Shown here piece by piece: positions 7,691-15,525 of a stretch of DNA of 35,101 nt. Each line of letters begins with the position of its first letter. The stretch's first letter is position 1. Source of the stretch: Spirochaeta sp. (GTDB lineage Bacteria > Spirochaetota > Spirochaetia > DSM-27196 > Alkalispirochaetaceae); assembly GCA_007130865.1 (NCBI GenBank), contig SLRR01000252.1, positions 1 through 35,101 of the forward strand, given 5' to 3'. The translations under genes and the position numbers were made by a program. The notes below the pieces were generated by a model. It was not told where the DNA came from. It searched no databases and was given only the letters and a program-made list of their open reading frames with translations.

Positions 7691-9520
7691 ATGGGATATA
7701 CAAATGATGACGTAGTGGCTCCTCACCCGATCCTCTCTCGAGAGAAGATAGTGCCGGAGGAACAGATCGTTTCGGATGGCGACGAGCGTGCTATGGATGC
7801 ATGGGGATTCCGTGATTCGGGATTCGTCGTCGGAGACGATGGCAAGGTCACGATGAAAGGTTCACGCTACGTCATCTCCGGAAAACGCCTGCCTTATCTT
7901 CTGCCGTGGATGTCCCGCGTATTAGGCGTGGAGATCGATCCACACGACGTCGCGACCGACCAGTATCCGCCGCCGATACCCGAGCCGATCCGGAATGAGA
8001 AGTTTATCCTGGTGATGCAGGAGAACCTTGATACCGAGCAGCTTGACGAACGCCCGGAGGTCCGGCTCCGGCACGGGCACGGGCACACGCTGGAGGATCT
8101 CTGGGACATTCACCACGGCGATGTACGGAGAGTTCCGGATCTCGTGGTATACCCGCGGGACGAAGCTCAGGCTCGCCTGGTCGTCCAGGCAGCGCACGAG
8201 CATGACGTCGTGATTATACCGTACGGCGGTGGCACGAACGTTTCGAACGCCCTGCGTTGTCCGCCGGAGGAAAAACGGATGATTCTCTCGGTCGATCTCC
8301 GGGAGATGCGCCGTGTCCGGTGGATCGATCCGGTTGAGAATACCGCCTGTATCGAAGCGGGGGCGGTAGGACAGGAGATCCAGGACCTTCTCGCCGGCTA
8401 CGGCTATACGCTGGGGCATGAGCCGGACAGTATCGAACTCTCCACCCTGGGTGGATGGATCGCCACCAATGCCAGCGGTATGAAGAAGAACCGTTACGGC
8501 AACATCGAGGACATCGTGGTCGACGTGACCGCGGTCAGCACCGAGGGAGAACTGGTCCGAAGTTGCGTCGGACCGCGCGAGAGCATCGCCATTGATCCGC
8601 GACGACTGCTCTTTGGATCTGAAGGAGGATGGGCGCTGATCACCTCGGCGGTCGTGAAGATTTTTCCGCTTCCGGAAATTCAACGGTACGATTCCGTCCT
8701 GTTTCATACGTTTGAAGACGGTGTGCAGTTTGCCTACGATCTGGCCCGCAGCGAGATCGCGATACCGGCAAGCGTACGCCTGGTGGATAATCTCCAGTTT
8801 CAGTTCAGTCAGGCTCTTAAAACGGACGAGGAAGGATCCGGACTTCTTTCCAGGATCCAGAAGTGGCTGGTGGTCCGATTCTTCCGTTTTGATCCGGCCC
8901 GAATGGTAGCGTGTACCCTCGTTTTTGAGGGATCCCGTGAGACGGTAGCGCAGCAGCGGAAACTGGTGCGCCGCCTTGCCCGGCGTCACCGGGGTATGGT
9001 GGCGGGTCCGGAAAACGGTCGTCGCGGCTACGCGATGACGTTCGCGATCGCCTATATACGAGACTTTGCGATGACGAGATATATTCTGGGTGAGTCCCTG
9101 GAAACGTCCGTGTCCTGGCGTGACGTTCTGCCCCTTTGTGAGCGGGTAAAAGCGCGCGTACACCGGGAATACGCCGCGATGGAACTGCCCGGTCGGCCGT
9201 TCGTGACGTGCCGCGTGACACAGCTGTATACAACCGGTGTCTGCATATATTTCTACCTTGCGTTCTATTGCAAGGGTGTAGAACACCCGGCGGCCGCGTT
9301 CGTGGAACTGGAGAAAGCAGCGCGTGACGAAATCCTGGCCGCGGGTGGTTCGCTCTCCCACCATCACGGTATCGGGAAACTCCGGGCAGGTTTCCTGGAT
9401 CGCATTCATTCTCCCGCATCGATCACGATCCTGGAACGGGTGGAAAACGTTCTGAATCCTGAAGGCGTGTTCGGAGCTGCTAATCACAGAGCCCGCTCCG
9501 GTACCCCCACGGGAGTCTGA
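7691..9520 (+). CDS. agps: Alkyldihydroxyacetonephosphate synthase (alkylglycerone-phosphate synthase)
   Basis: This FAD enzyme exchanges the acyl chain of acyl-DHAP for a fatty alcohol, forming the ether bond of ether lipids. Length (609 residues) and landmarks match the eukaryotic peroxisomal enzyme along the catalytic core: FAD loop IIPYGGGTNVS (~175-185), HEPDSIELSTLGGWIATNAS, ASGMKKNRYGNIEDIVV, and the active-site stretch SHHHGIGK with His557-559. R363 and Y520 sit where the catalytic Arg (SVRLVD) and Tyr (CIYFYLAF) of the animal enzyme lie, and C518 matches the neighbouring conserved Cys. It lacks the peroxisomal targeting peptide, as expected for a bacterium. The fatty acyl-CoA reductase gene begins 2 bases after its stop and would supply the fatty alcohol. 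An alternative start at GTG 7751 or ATG 7793 cannot be excluded. Confidence 0.92.
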   Translation: MGYTNDDVVAPHPILSREKIVPEEQIVSDGDERAMDAWGFRDSGFVVGDDGKVTMKGSRYVISGKRLPYLLPWMSRVLGVEIDPHDVATDQYPPPIPEPIRNEKFILVMQENLDTEQLDERPEVRLRHGHGHTLEDLWDIHHGDVRRVPDLVVYPRDEAQARLVVQAAHEHDVVIIPYGGGTNVSNALRCPPEEKRMILSVDLREMRRVRWIDPVENTACIEAGAVGQEIQDLLAGYGYTLGHEPDSIELSTLGGWIATNASGMKKNRYGNIEDIVVDVTAVSTEGELVRSCVGPRESIAIDPRRLLFGSEGGWALITSAVVKIFPLPEIQRYDSVLFHTFEDGVQFAYDLARSEIAIPASVRLVDNLQFQFSQALKTDEEGSGLLSRIQKWLVVRFFRFDPARMVACTLVFEGSRETVAQQRKLVRRLARRHRGMVAGPENGRRGYAMTFAIAYIRDFAMTRYILGESLETSVSWRDVLPLCERVKARVHREYAAMELPGRPFVTCRVTQLYTTGVCIYFYLAFYCKGVEHPAAAFVELEKAARDEILAAGGSLSHHHGIGKLRAGFLDRIHSPASITILERVENVLNPEGVFGAANHRARSGTPTGV

Positions 9521-9522
9521 TC

Positions 9523-11493
9523 GTGCCCGGCGACGGGAAGCGGAATCATCTCCTGTTAACCGGCGCGACCGGCTTCCTGGGAAAGGTGGTGCTCGAAGCG
9601 GTACTACGCCGGTGGCCCGAGCTTGAGGTCACCCTGATTATGCGACCCCGGGGACGTCACGGTATCGAATCCCGTTTCCGGCGCCTCGTGAAGCTGCCCT
9701 GTTTCAGCAATCTTCCTCCGGAGTGGCCGAATCGTGTCCATATTCTCGAAGGCGACCTCTCACACCCCGGCGCGGGACTCTCCGCGGAAGGACACGCGCA
9801 GCTGATCAACAACGTGACCCACGTGATTCATTGCGCCGCGTCGATAGAGTTTGATCTGCCGATACAGGAGGCAGCCCGGGCGAACGTGGACAGCACGCTG
9901 AACGTCATGGAACTGGCGCGGTCCTGTCCCTCGCTGCGGTCGGTCGTGAGCGTTTCTACCGCGTACGTGACCTCCCACCAGGATGGAAACCCCGTGTATG
10001 AGGTCCCGGCACCGCTTTCACGCGATCCGTTCCAATTGTACGAGGAGATCCGTAACGGCGATCCCGACGAGCCGGCCCTGCTCCGGGAGACGGGTCGTCC
10101 AAACACCTACACATTGACCAAAGCGCTGGCGGAACATCTGCTCATCCAACGGTATAACGATCTGCCCCTTTCGATACTGCGGCCCAGCGTCATCTCCGCG
10201 TGTATCGAGCATCCTGCCCCTGCGTGGATCGACAGCGGCGCGGCGTTTGCAGGATTCGTATACCTCGTTGGCGCCGGGCATCTCCAGGAACTAGTGGGAA
10301 ATCCCCGGACGAGACTGGATATAGTTCCCTGCGACGTGGTGACCAGTCATATCCTCGATCAGTTACAGGATCCTCCGCCGCCGGAAGAGCGACCTCGAAT
10401 CCGCCACTCCACCGCGGGCGTGGACCGGTCGACCTCGATCCGGGAATCGGCGGACGAGGTCGTTTCGTTTTTCCGGGAGTATCAGGTGGATCGGCTGCCG
10501 CGAATCCGTTATCTCGGTTCAAACCGTCTACTCCTGGCGGTGAATCGCGGAGTCGGCGCCACGCTTGGACTGCTTACCCTGAAGGGACGAGTATTCCGTC
10601 GTCGCAGTCTGGAAAAACGGCACCAGGCGGACGAAATCAACGCCCGATTCCGCCACTTCATGCTCAATACGTTCGATTTTCGCTCCTCCCTGCCCTGGCC
10701 GGCTCCACCCGTGACTCCGCGGGAGTATATTCGAACGATCTGCCGCGGCGTGTACCGTCACATGATGCGACGAGACGAGTCGCAACTGCTGGTGGCGGGG
10801 CGTAAACACACACGAGTGCAACAGGACTGGTACTGGCTGCTTACCCGTTCTACCGGACCACTCTCGACGCGACTTGGTCTTTACCGCGTCCGGCGGCATC
10901 TCTCCGCCTGGGCTCATCGCGTCACGATAGACGAACCGGCACTCCTGCGTGCGAGGGAAGACGCGCCGGTCGGTTCGCTCGTAGTGATCCACCCGGTCCT
11001 CTCCCACTCGATATCCACGGCCGCGGTGTTGACCGCATTTACGATGCTGACGAGACCAACCCTCGGGTTCGGAGCAGTCTGGGTGCTGCCTGAAGCGTTA
11101 CTACCGCACTCGATAACTACGGCGGTGCTTCCGGAGGATCGGAGAACTACCCGCACGCATCTGCGGCCGTGGATCCTGGCAACACGTGATCATACCTCGG
11201 AGACGCCGGTCGGCACGGTGAGCGGCGATCCTGAAGATCTTGTCCGGATGCTCGCCTCCGGTGTGCCGACGGCACGAATCGAAGTCCGTCTGGAAACCGA
11301 CCCGGACGAACATACGCTATCCCAACAGGAAGACGCCTCATCGTTGCTGTTGGGGAAACTCGGCGGGTATACCGGAATGCGCCTCCTCCGCCGGATCGCC
11401 GGGAGTCTCCCTGCGCATCACGGGCACGTTCGATCAGCGCATCTGCACTTTGAACCGGGTGGCGCACACGTTTACCCGGTCGAACCCGGTTGA
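9523..11493 (+). CDS. Fatty acyl-CoA reductase (alcohol-forming) with extra C-terminal domain
   Basis: The first ~400 residues form an NAD(P)-binding reductase: Rossmann motif LLTGATGFLG (11-20), serine/threonine region VVSVSTAYVTS and catalytic YTLTK (Tyr196, Lys200). A FAR_C/sterile-like region follows (~355-415, with RFRHFMLNTFDF). These enzymes reduce long-chain acyl-CoA to fatty alcohol, exactly the second substrate of the alkyl-DHAP synthase encoded just upstream. The GTG start at 9523 is preceded by GGGAG and lies 2 bases after the previous stop, so the pair is an operon. Residues ~430-656 are an additional region not found in ordinary reductases. Its layout faintly recalls a glycerol/DHAP-phosphate acyltransferase, but the HxxxxD pair is absent. 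The gene converges on the metal operon with a 16-base gap and no clear terminator. Confidence 0.85.
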   Translation: MPGDGKRNHLLLTGATGFLGKVVLEAVLRRWPELEVTLIMRPRGRHGIESRFRRLVKLPCFSNLPPEWPNRVHILEGDLSHPGAGLSAEGHAQLINNVTHVIHCAASIEFDLPIQEAARANVDSTLNVMELARSCPSLRSVVSVSTAYVTSHQDGNPVYEVPAPLSRDPFQLYEEIRNGDPDEPALLRETGRPNTYTLTKALAEHLLIQRYNDLPLSILRPSVISACIEHPAPAWIDSGAAFAGFVYLVGAGHLQELVGNPRTRLDIVPCDVVTSHILDQLQDPPPPEERPRIRHSTAGVDRSTSIRESADEVVSFFREYQVDRLPRIRYLGSNRLLLAVNRGVGATLGLLTLKGRVFRRRSLEKRHQADEINARFRHFMLNTFDFRSSLPWPAPPVTPREYIRTICRGVYRHMMRRDESQLLVAGRKHTRVQQDWYWLLTRSTGPLSTRLGLYRVRRHLSAWAHRVTIDEPALLRAREDAPVGSLVVIHPVLSHSISTAAVLTAFTMLTRPTLGFGAVWVLPEALLPHSITTAVLPEDRRTTRTHLRPWILATRDHTSETPVGTVSGDPEDLVRMLASGVPTARIEVRLETDPDEHTLSQQEDASSLLLGKLGGYTGMRLLRRIAGSLPAHHGHVRSAHLHFEPGGAHVYPVEPG

Positions 11494-11509
11494 GCTGCTC
11501 GCAGGTTTT

Positions 11510-12319
11510 CTACCGCCGCGCCGCCGCAACAGCGCGGTCGAGTTCCTCCCGGTTGTACCGCAACACATCAAGCAAGGTACGCGTACCCCGGTGCCCGGGA
11601 AAATTGATGAACGTCGCGATCGCGGCGTCGGGAATCGTCTCCCGCAGGGGCTGTGATACCTCGTTGTGCCAGTTGTCGATGATCACCGTAGCGCCGGTGC
11701 GGGAAAGTCGTACGATCTGCTGCGCCTCCAGGGGGCCGGGACCGAACCGCCCCGCCGGGGGAACACCGAGATCCTCCAGAAGCGGTACCTGGAAACCGTG
11801 CACCAGGATCGCTTCGTGGTGCAGGCCGGCCGACCGCAGGTCCGCGCTCCACTCCTCGAGAAAGCGGTGGAGCTCCGCCACGTTGCGACGGGCCTGGTCT
11901 TCCGTTCCCAGTGCGGCGGCGATGCGCATCACCGCCGTCTCGATCTCCTCCCGGGTGTGAACGGTGGTGATCTGCACGGAAGCAGCGACCGTGTCTCCGA
12001 GAACGCGTTCCAGTCGCGACATCATCGTCTCGTACCCGGCGTACACCACCAGGTCCGCCTCCTCCACGCGGCGCAGATCCGTGGCGCGCAGCTCGTACTC
12101 CGGGGGGTGGCGCATCTCGTAGGGAGCAAGCAGGTCCACGTGCTCCGCCCCCGCTGCGCGGGCAAACGCCGCGGTCCAGGGTGTTGTGGCGAGCACTCGC
12201 GCGGGTTCGTTCGCCTGCGCCTCCAGGAATCTATCAACCCCGGGGATCCCCAGAAGTATTAATAACAGGAACGCGCCGGCGAACGATCTTGCCGGTGCCG
12301 GTCGTTTGAAAACGATCAT
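11510..12319 (-). CDS. Metal ABC transporter substrate-binding protein (ZnuA/TroA-like)
   Basis: A 269-residue exported protein with a signal sequence (basic start, then AGAFLLLILLGI). Its overall pattern matches cluster A-I metal-binding proteins: a ligand-region HPPEYELRATDLRRVEEADLVVYAG, a linking helix, VHGFQVPLLEDLG and VIIDNWHNEV near the C-terminus. The usual DPHEYE motif is altered to HPPEYE, so one His ligand appears shifted by two positions, and the usual HxWLDP motif is not clear. It would capture a divalent metal and hand it to the permease encoded upstream. Its ATG overlaps the permease stop as ATGA, indicating coupling. The metal cannot be named from sequence. Zn, Mn and Ni are all possible given the NikR-like regulator of the operon. 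Confidence 0.8.
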   Translation of the reverse strand: MIVFKRPAPARSFAGAFLLLILLGIPGVDRFLEAQANEPARVLATTPWTAAFARAAGAEHVDLLAPYEMRHPPEYELRATDLRRVEEADLVVYAGYETMMSRLERVLGDTVAASVQITTVHTREEIETAVMRIAAALGTEDQARRNVAELHRFLEEWSADLRSAGLHHEAILVHGFQVPLLEDLGVPPAGRFGPGPLEAQQIVRLSRTGATVIIDNWHNEVSQPLRETIPDAAIATFINFPGHRGTRTLLDVLRYNREELDRAVAAARR

Positions 12320-13140
12320 CGTACCCTCCGTCGATTGGTAAAATGCGAATACATCGCGGTGGCCCCCAGCGCCACCGCCCCCACCAGCGTCACCCCGGAG
12401 CTCACCGGTATATCGATCCAAAGCGCGGAAACAAATCCCGTTATGCTGATCACCGCTCCCCACAGGGAGGCGCGCAGGAAGAGCCCCCGGGTACTGCGAC
12501 TGCCCAGTCCCGCGATCAGCGCCGGAAGTATCAGGACCGCGTCGAGCAGAAGCGCCCCGATCAGCCCCATCACCAGGGTGATCGTAAGACCCACCACAAC
12601 CAGGATCGCCAGGTAGACGGTCCTGTCCTCGATCCCCGTGGTAAACGCCGTTTCCCGGTCGTAGAGAACCGCTGTAATCTGCGGAAACAGCAGAACAACG
12701 AACACCAGGACCAGCACCGCGAACCCTACCGTGAGGATCGCGTCCAGCGGCGTCAGCGCAAAGATGTTCCCCCAGAGCAGTCCCAGCGACTCCCGGGCAG
12801 GCACGTTGAACCGGTAGAGAATCGCAAACGCGAGTCCCACGGTGAAAACCATGAAAAACGTGGTCAGGTGTCCCGCGTTGCTCTCCGACCGTGCTCCCGC
12901 GGCGGAAACGATCAGCACCAGGAGCATGTTGGCACCGATTCCGATCACGAGAGGACTGGCGCCGATCGCAAGCGCGATCGAGGCCCCCAGGAGGGAGCTG
13001 TGCATCAGGGCAAAGCGCAGCGTGATCAGGTTGAGCCGGAGCACAAAGACCCCCACCAGGGGAAAGAGCGTACCCGCCACTAAAAGAACCAGCGCCCCCC
13101 GCAGGATCGGGGGATACGCCAGAGCCTGCAGGATACTCAC
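12316..13140 (-). CDS. Metal ABC transporter permease (ABC-3 / ZnuB-TroC family)
   Basis: A 274-residue integral membrane protein with about eight or nine hydrophobic helices. The arrangement and motifs (HSSLLGASIALAIG near residue 47, LIGALLLDAVLILPALIA near 190) fit the ABC-3 family, which moves zinc, manganese or iron across the inner membrane. It overlaps the ATPase gene by 4 bases upstream and the binding-protein gene by 4 bases downstream, so the three transporter genes are tightly coupled. Confidence 0.88.
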   Translation of the reverse strand: MSILQALAYPPILRGALVLLVAGTLFPLVGVFVLRLNLITLRFALMHSSLLGASIALAIGASPLVIGIGANMLLVLIVSAAGARSESNAGHLTTFFMVFTVGLAFAILYRFNVPARESLGLLWGNIFALTPLDAILTVGFAVLVLVFVVLLFPQITAVLYDRETAFTTGIEDRTVYLAILVVVGLTITLVMGLIGALLLDAVLILPALIAGLGSRSTRGLFLRASLWGAVISITGFVSALWIDIPVSSGVTLVGAVALGATAMYSHFTNRRRVR

Positions 13141-13874
13141 GCTCGACGCTCCGCCGACGGCAAATCCTGCCTGGAGTGACCCGAAGGGAGTTCTCCTGTC
13201 GAACGACGCGACGGGAGGCGCTCTCCGGAGAAGAGGCGGCCGTCCTCCAGGACGAGTCGCCGCCAGCCGCGGCGGTCAAAATGCCCGGAATCGTGCGTAA
13301 CCATGATCACCGTAATCCCGTCGCGGCGGGACAGTTCCTCCGTGAGTTCCAGGAGCGATTCCTTGCCCTCCGGGTCGAGGCTCGCCGTGGGCTCGTCCAG
13401 GAGCAGCGCCCGGGGTCGGTGGCACAGGCACCGCGCGATCGAGACGCGCTGTTTTTCTCCTCCCGAGAGGCGTACCCAGGGAGCGTGCAGCAGGTGAGCG
13501 CACCCGGTCTGTTCCAGGACAGCCCCGATCCGCTCACGCCGCTGCCCGCGGGAGAGTCCCAGGCCGATACACCCGATGCCCACCACCTCGTATACGGAGA
13601 TCGGGAAATCGGTATGGACCGCCTGCTGGCTCACGTACCCCGCGTTCCGGCGGATACGCCGCCACGGCGCGGTTCCCACCACCGCGCCGTCCAGGCTGAT
13701 CGTACCGCTCTCCGCCGGGAGAATGCCCAGGAGCGACTTCAGGAGCGTTGTCTTACCCGCGCCGTTGCTTCCAGTCACGGTAACGCGCTCCCCCGGGTTC
13801 ACCACAAAGGAGATTCCCTTCAGGATCTCCCGGGAACCGCGACGGACGCGCAGATCCTCCACGGAGAACGTCAC
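13137..13874 (-). CDS. Metal ABC transporter ATP-binding protein
   Basis: A 245-residue ABC ATPase with Walker A GSNGAGKT (~35-42), Q-loop VSQQ, signature LSGGEKQRVSIARCL, Walker B ALLLDEPTASLDP and H-loop VTHD. The polar C-terminal ~30 residues are Arg/Ser-rich and poorly conserved. It would power import by the permease at 12316-13140. The gene overlaps the DUF1893 gene by 4 bases upstream and the permease by 4 bases downstream. Confidence 0.92.
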   Translation of the reverse strand: MTFSVEDLRVRRGSREILKGISFVVNPGERVTVTGSNGAGKTTLLKSLLGILPAESGTISLDGAVVGTAPWRRIRRNAGYVSQQAVHTDFPISVYEVVGIGCIGLGLSRGQRRERIGAVLEQTGCAHLLHAPWVRLSGGEKQRVSIARCLCHRPRALLLDEPTASLDPEGKESLLELTEELSRRDGITVIMVTHDSGHFDRRGWRRLVLEDGRLFSGERLPSRRSTGELPSGHSRQDLPSAERRA

Positions 13875-14338
13875 GACCCGGCTCCGGCGCGTTCGATCCT
13901 GTCCCGGATAAACCGATACGCCTCGTCGGGATCATCCACATCCGCCAGGAGCTCTTCCGTCCGGCAGAGAATTCGGTCGACCCGCTGCTCCGCCTCGTAC
14001 CGGACGCGGTGCGCCGTCAGGACCGCTTCCCCGAGCCCGCTCAGAATCCCCGCGTTGACCCGGACAAACCCCATGCGGACGATCAGAAGCGCCGCCGCTT
14101 TACCGATAAGCTTGTCCCGGAGCACGCACTCCCGCGGGTCCACCCGGGCGTCCGCCCGGGAGTCCGCCCGGGCGTCCGCGAGAAAACGCTCCAGCTCAAA
14201 GAGGGGGTGCAGCCAGGACCCGTGACTGGAGAAGATCACGTCCTCCCCGTGTATCAGTTGGAGCGACGGCTGTCCTGTGGAGTCGGGGGGGGCGTGGGCA
14301 TCGGAGGCGCCCGGGGTGTTGTGGATGTCGCGGCTCAT
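13871..14338 (-). CDS. DUF1893-family protein in the metal transport operon
   Basis: A 155-residue protein whose second half matches DUF1893: LRDKLIGKAAALLIVRMG followed by VNAGILSGLGEAVLTAHRVRYEAEQRVDRILCR. Members such as Thermotoga TM1506 adopt a cytidine-deaminase-like fold, but no function is established (family knowledge recalled, not checked). The start at 14338 follows a good GGGAGG ribosome site within the end of the regulator gene. The gene sits between the NikR-like regulator and the ABC ATPase with 4-base spacing or overlap, so a role in metal sensing or transport is likely by association. Residues ~50-66 are a repetitive Ala-Asp-Arg stretch encoded by a 12-base tandem repeat, probably a disordered linker. 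Confidence 0.72.
   Translation of the reverse strand: MSRDIHNTPGASDAHAPPDSTGQPSLQLIHGEDVIFSSHGSWLHPLFELERFLADARADSRADARVDPRECVLRDKLIGKAAALLIVRMGFVRVNAGILSGLGEAVLTAHRVRYEAEQRVDRILCRTEELLADVDDPDEAYRFIRDRIERAGAGS
14138..14173. repeat. 12-base tandem repeat inside the DUF1893 gene
   Basis: Three consecutive near-identical copies of GTCCGCCCGGGM, with a fourth partial copy following. The unit is a multiple of three and encodes repeated ADAR/ADSR/VDPR peptides, so copy-number changes would keep the reading frame. Confidence 0.8.
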
Positions 14339-14342
14339 CGGT

Positions 14343-14765
14343 TCATCCTCCCGAAACCAGGGAGGTATAGAGATCCTCCGTGGCGACCACCGAGAGGTTT
14401 CCCACCACGCCCTTCTGGGCGACCAGAGGCTGCGCCCAACGGTGGACCTCGCTGCTTTTGCCCTGTACCACCAGCACCTTGAGACAGATCGACTCCTGCA
14501 GGTGCAGTTGCAGGTTTGCGGATATCCTGAGGGAGGGATAGGGCGCAATCGGCGCCCGGGCAAGCTTCCGGTCGTAGGGATAGAGCAGTGACACGATTCC
14601 CGCCACGGGACGCTCGTCCTCCGGGTCCGTATCCTCCGCCAGCCTGGCCCGCACGAGCGAACGCAGCGCTTCAGACCGGTTTGCGTACTGCTCCCGTTGC
14701 GCCAGCTCGTCCAGGAGCGCCACCAGCTCCTCCTCCATGGAAACCCCGAATCGTACGAGACTCAT
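14343..14765 (-). CDS. NikR-like ribbon-helix-helix metal regulator with altered ligand set
   Basis: A 140-residue protein with an N-terminal ribbon-helix-helix (RFGVSMEEELVALLDELAQ, NRSEALRSLVRARL) and an ACT-like metal-binding domain, the architecture of the nickel repressor NikR. By eye alignment to E. coli NikR, His89 and Cys95 are kept (LQLHLQESICLKV), but His87 is Gln and His76 is Pro. The square-planar nickel site therefore cannot form as described. It may respond to another metal or have changed affinity. It heads the operon with DUF1893 and ABC transporter genes, the expected place for a self-regulating metal repressor. Its promoter places the -10 box 6 bases before the ATG, with no ribosome binding site, implying a leaderless message. 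Confidence 0.82.
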   Translation of the reverse strand: MSLVRFGVSMEEELVALLDELAQREQYANRSEALRSLVRARLAEDTDPEDERPVAGIVSLLYPYDRKLARAPIAPYPSLRISANLQLHLQESICLKVLVVQGKSSEVHRWAQPLVAQKGVVGNLSVVATEDLYTSLVSGG

Positions 14766-14771
14766 GCGGAG

Positions 14772-14803
14772 AGCGTAGCACGTTTTTGTTGATTCGTGTC
14801 AAC
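14772..14803 (-). promoter_or_regulatory. Promoter and candidate operator of the NikR-like metal operon
   Basis: Minus-strand TTGACA (14797-14802) and TACGCT (14772-14777) are separated by 19 bases, and the ATG at 14765 starts 6 bases after the -10 box. An inverted repeat with GTTGA/TCAAC arms (14788-14803, 6-base centre) overlaps the -35 box and is a natural candidate for repressor binding. Confidence 0.5.
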
Positions 14804-14810
14804 TGCAGCG

Positions 14811-14824
14811 CAGTGTTATACCGC
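14811..14824. repeat. Left inverted repeat flanking higBA
   Basis: CAGTGTTATACCGC here is the reverse complement, with one mismatch in 14, of the copy at 15581-15594. The pair brackets the toxin-antitoxin genes like terminal inverted repeats. Confidence 0.55.
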
Positions 14825-14856
14825 CGGTGTTTCCTGGATCCAGATTGACCGGCAAT

Positions 14857-15147
14857 CTATACCGAAATGGTGGGTATCGATTCCAGCTCCTTGTGGATTG
14901 TGATTTCTTCTTCCTCAATATCATAATCATCTTGCAGTCCCAGCCAGAATCGAGCACTCATTCCGAAATACTTCGCCAAACGTAGAGCCGTATCGGCCGT
15001 AACCCTCCGTCTCCCTTTGATGATTTCCGAAATCCGAGTTTGTGGAATACCGGTATCTTTCGCCAGTCGATAAGCGCTGATTCCCATCGGATCGAGAAAT
15101 TCTTCTTTCAAGACCTCTCCTGGATGAATATTGGGTAATCTCACCAT
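14857..15147 (-). CDS. higA: HigA-type antitoxin
   Basis: A 96-residue protein of the HigA/VapI family. It begins NIHPGEVLKEEFLDPMGISAYRLAKDTGIP, followed by the helix-turn-helix (TRISEIIKGRRRVTADTALRLAKYFGMS) and the family's FWLGLQDDYDIE stretch. It binds and neutralises the HigB toxin and normally represses the operon. It lies 9 bases downstream of higB, the toxin-first order typical of higBA. The pair is more AT-rich than neighbouring genes, which suggests horizontal acquisition. Confidence 0.93.
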   Translation of the reverse strand: MVRLPNIHPGEVLKEEFLDPMGISAYRLAKDTGIPQTRISEIIKGRRRVTADTALRLAKYFGMSARFWLGLQDDYDIEEEEITIHKELESIPTISV

Positions 15148-15156
15148 TTCGTACTC

Positions 15157-15438
15157 CTAATGATAGTCGACGATTTCGACGTCATACGCGTCACCATCTT
15201 CCCATGTGAAACAGATTCGCCACTGATCATTTATCCGAATACTGTATTGCCCGGCCCGATCACGCCTCAGTTTTTCCAATCGATTGCTGGGTGGTATTCG
15301 TAATTCGTTGATCGTGCCCGCGTTATTCAGCATACGGAGCTTCCGTCTTGCAGTTTTCTGCATATCGGGTGGGAGTCGTTTGGTTTGGCGACCACACCAG
15401 ATCTCCTCGGTCGGTTGTGATGCGAACGATCTGATCAC
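15157..15438 (-). CDS. higB: HigB-type mRNA interferase toxin (RelE superfamily)
   Basis: A 93-residue RelE/HigB toxin predicted to cut ribosome-bound mRNA. It starts MIRSFAS, has the LRRDRAGQYSIRINDQWRICF core with the conserved Arg of NxQWRI, and ends DGDAYDVEIVDYH, all typical of the family at full length. The start is GTG at 15438, only 5 bases after a -10 box (15444-15449), with no ribosome site, so translation may be leaderless. Confidence 0.93.
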   Translation of the reverse strand: MIRSFASQPTEEIWCGRQTKRLPPDMQKTARRKLRMLNNAGTINELRIPPSNRLEKLRRDRAGQYSIRINDQWRICFTWEDGDAYDVEIVDYH

Positions 15439-15443
15439 ACGGA

Positions 15444-15479
15444 ATACTAACGCCTAACATTACTATTGTAAAGCGTTGG
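15444..15479 (-). promoter_or_regulatory. higBA promoter with candidate HigA operator
   Basis: Minus-strand TTTACA (15467-15472), a 17-base spacer and TAGTAT (15444-15449) form a good promoter. Inverted arms CTAACGC (15447-15453) and GCGTTGG (15473-15479), 6 of 7 complementary, bracket it with centres 26 bases apart, suitable for autorepression by a HigA dimer. Confidence 0.5.
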
Positions 15480-15525
15480 TATCTCGATTTCGTCGTTCGG
15501 CGCACACTGCGCTACGTTCATCCTT

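Noticed and set aside
12320-13279. N-terminal extension of the metal-binding protein frame across the permease gene
   Set aside because: The extension is out of frame with the clear permease and lacks protein features. A signal peptide begins at the ATG at 12319, with an ATGA overlap.
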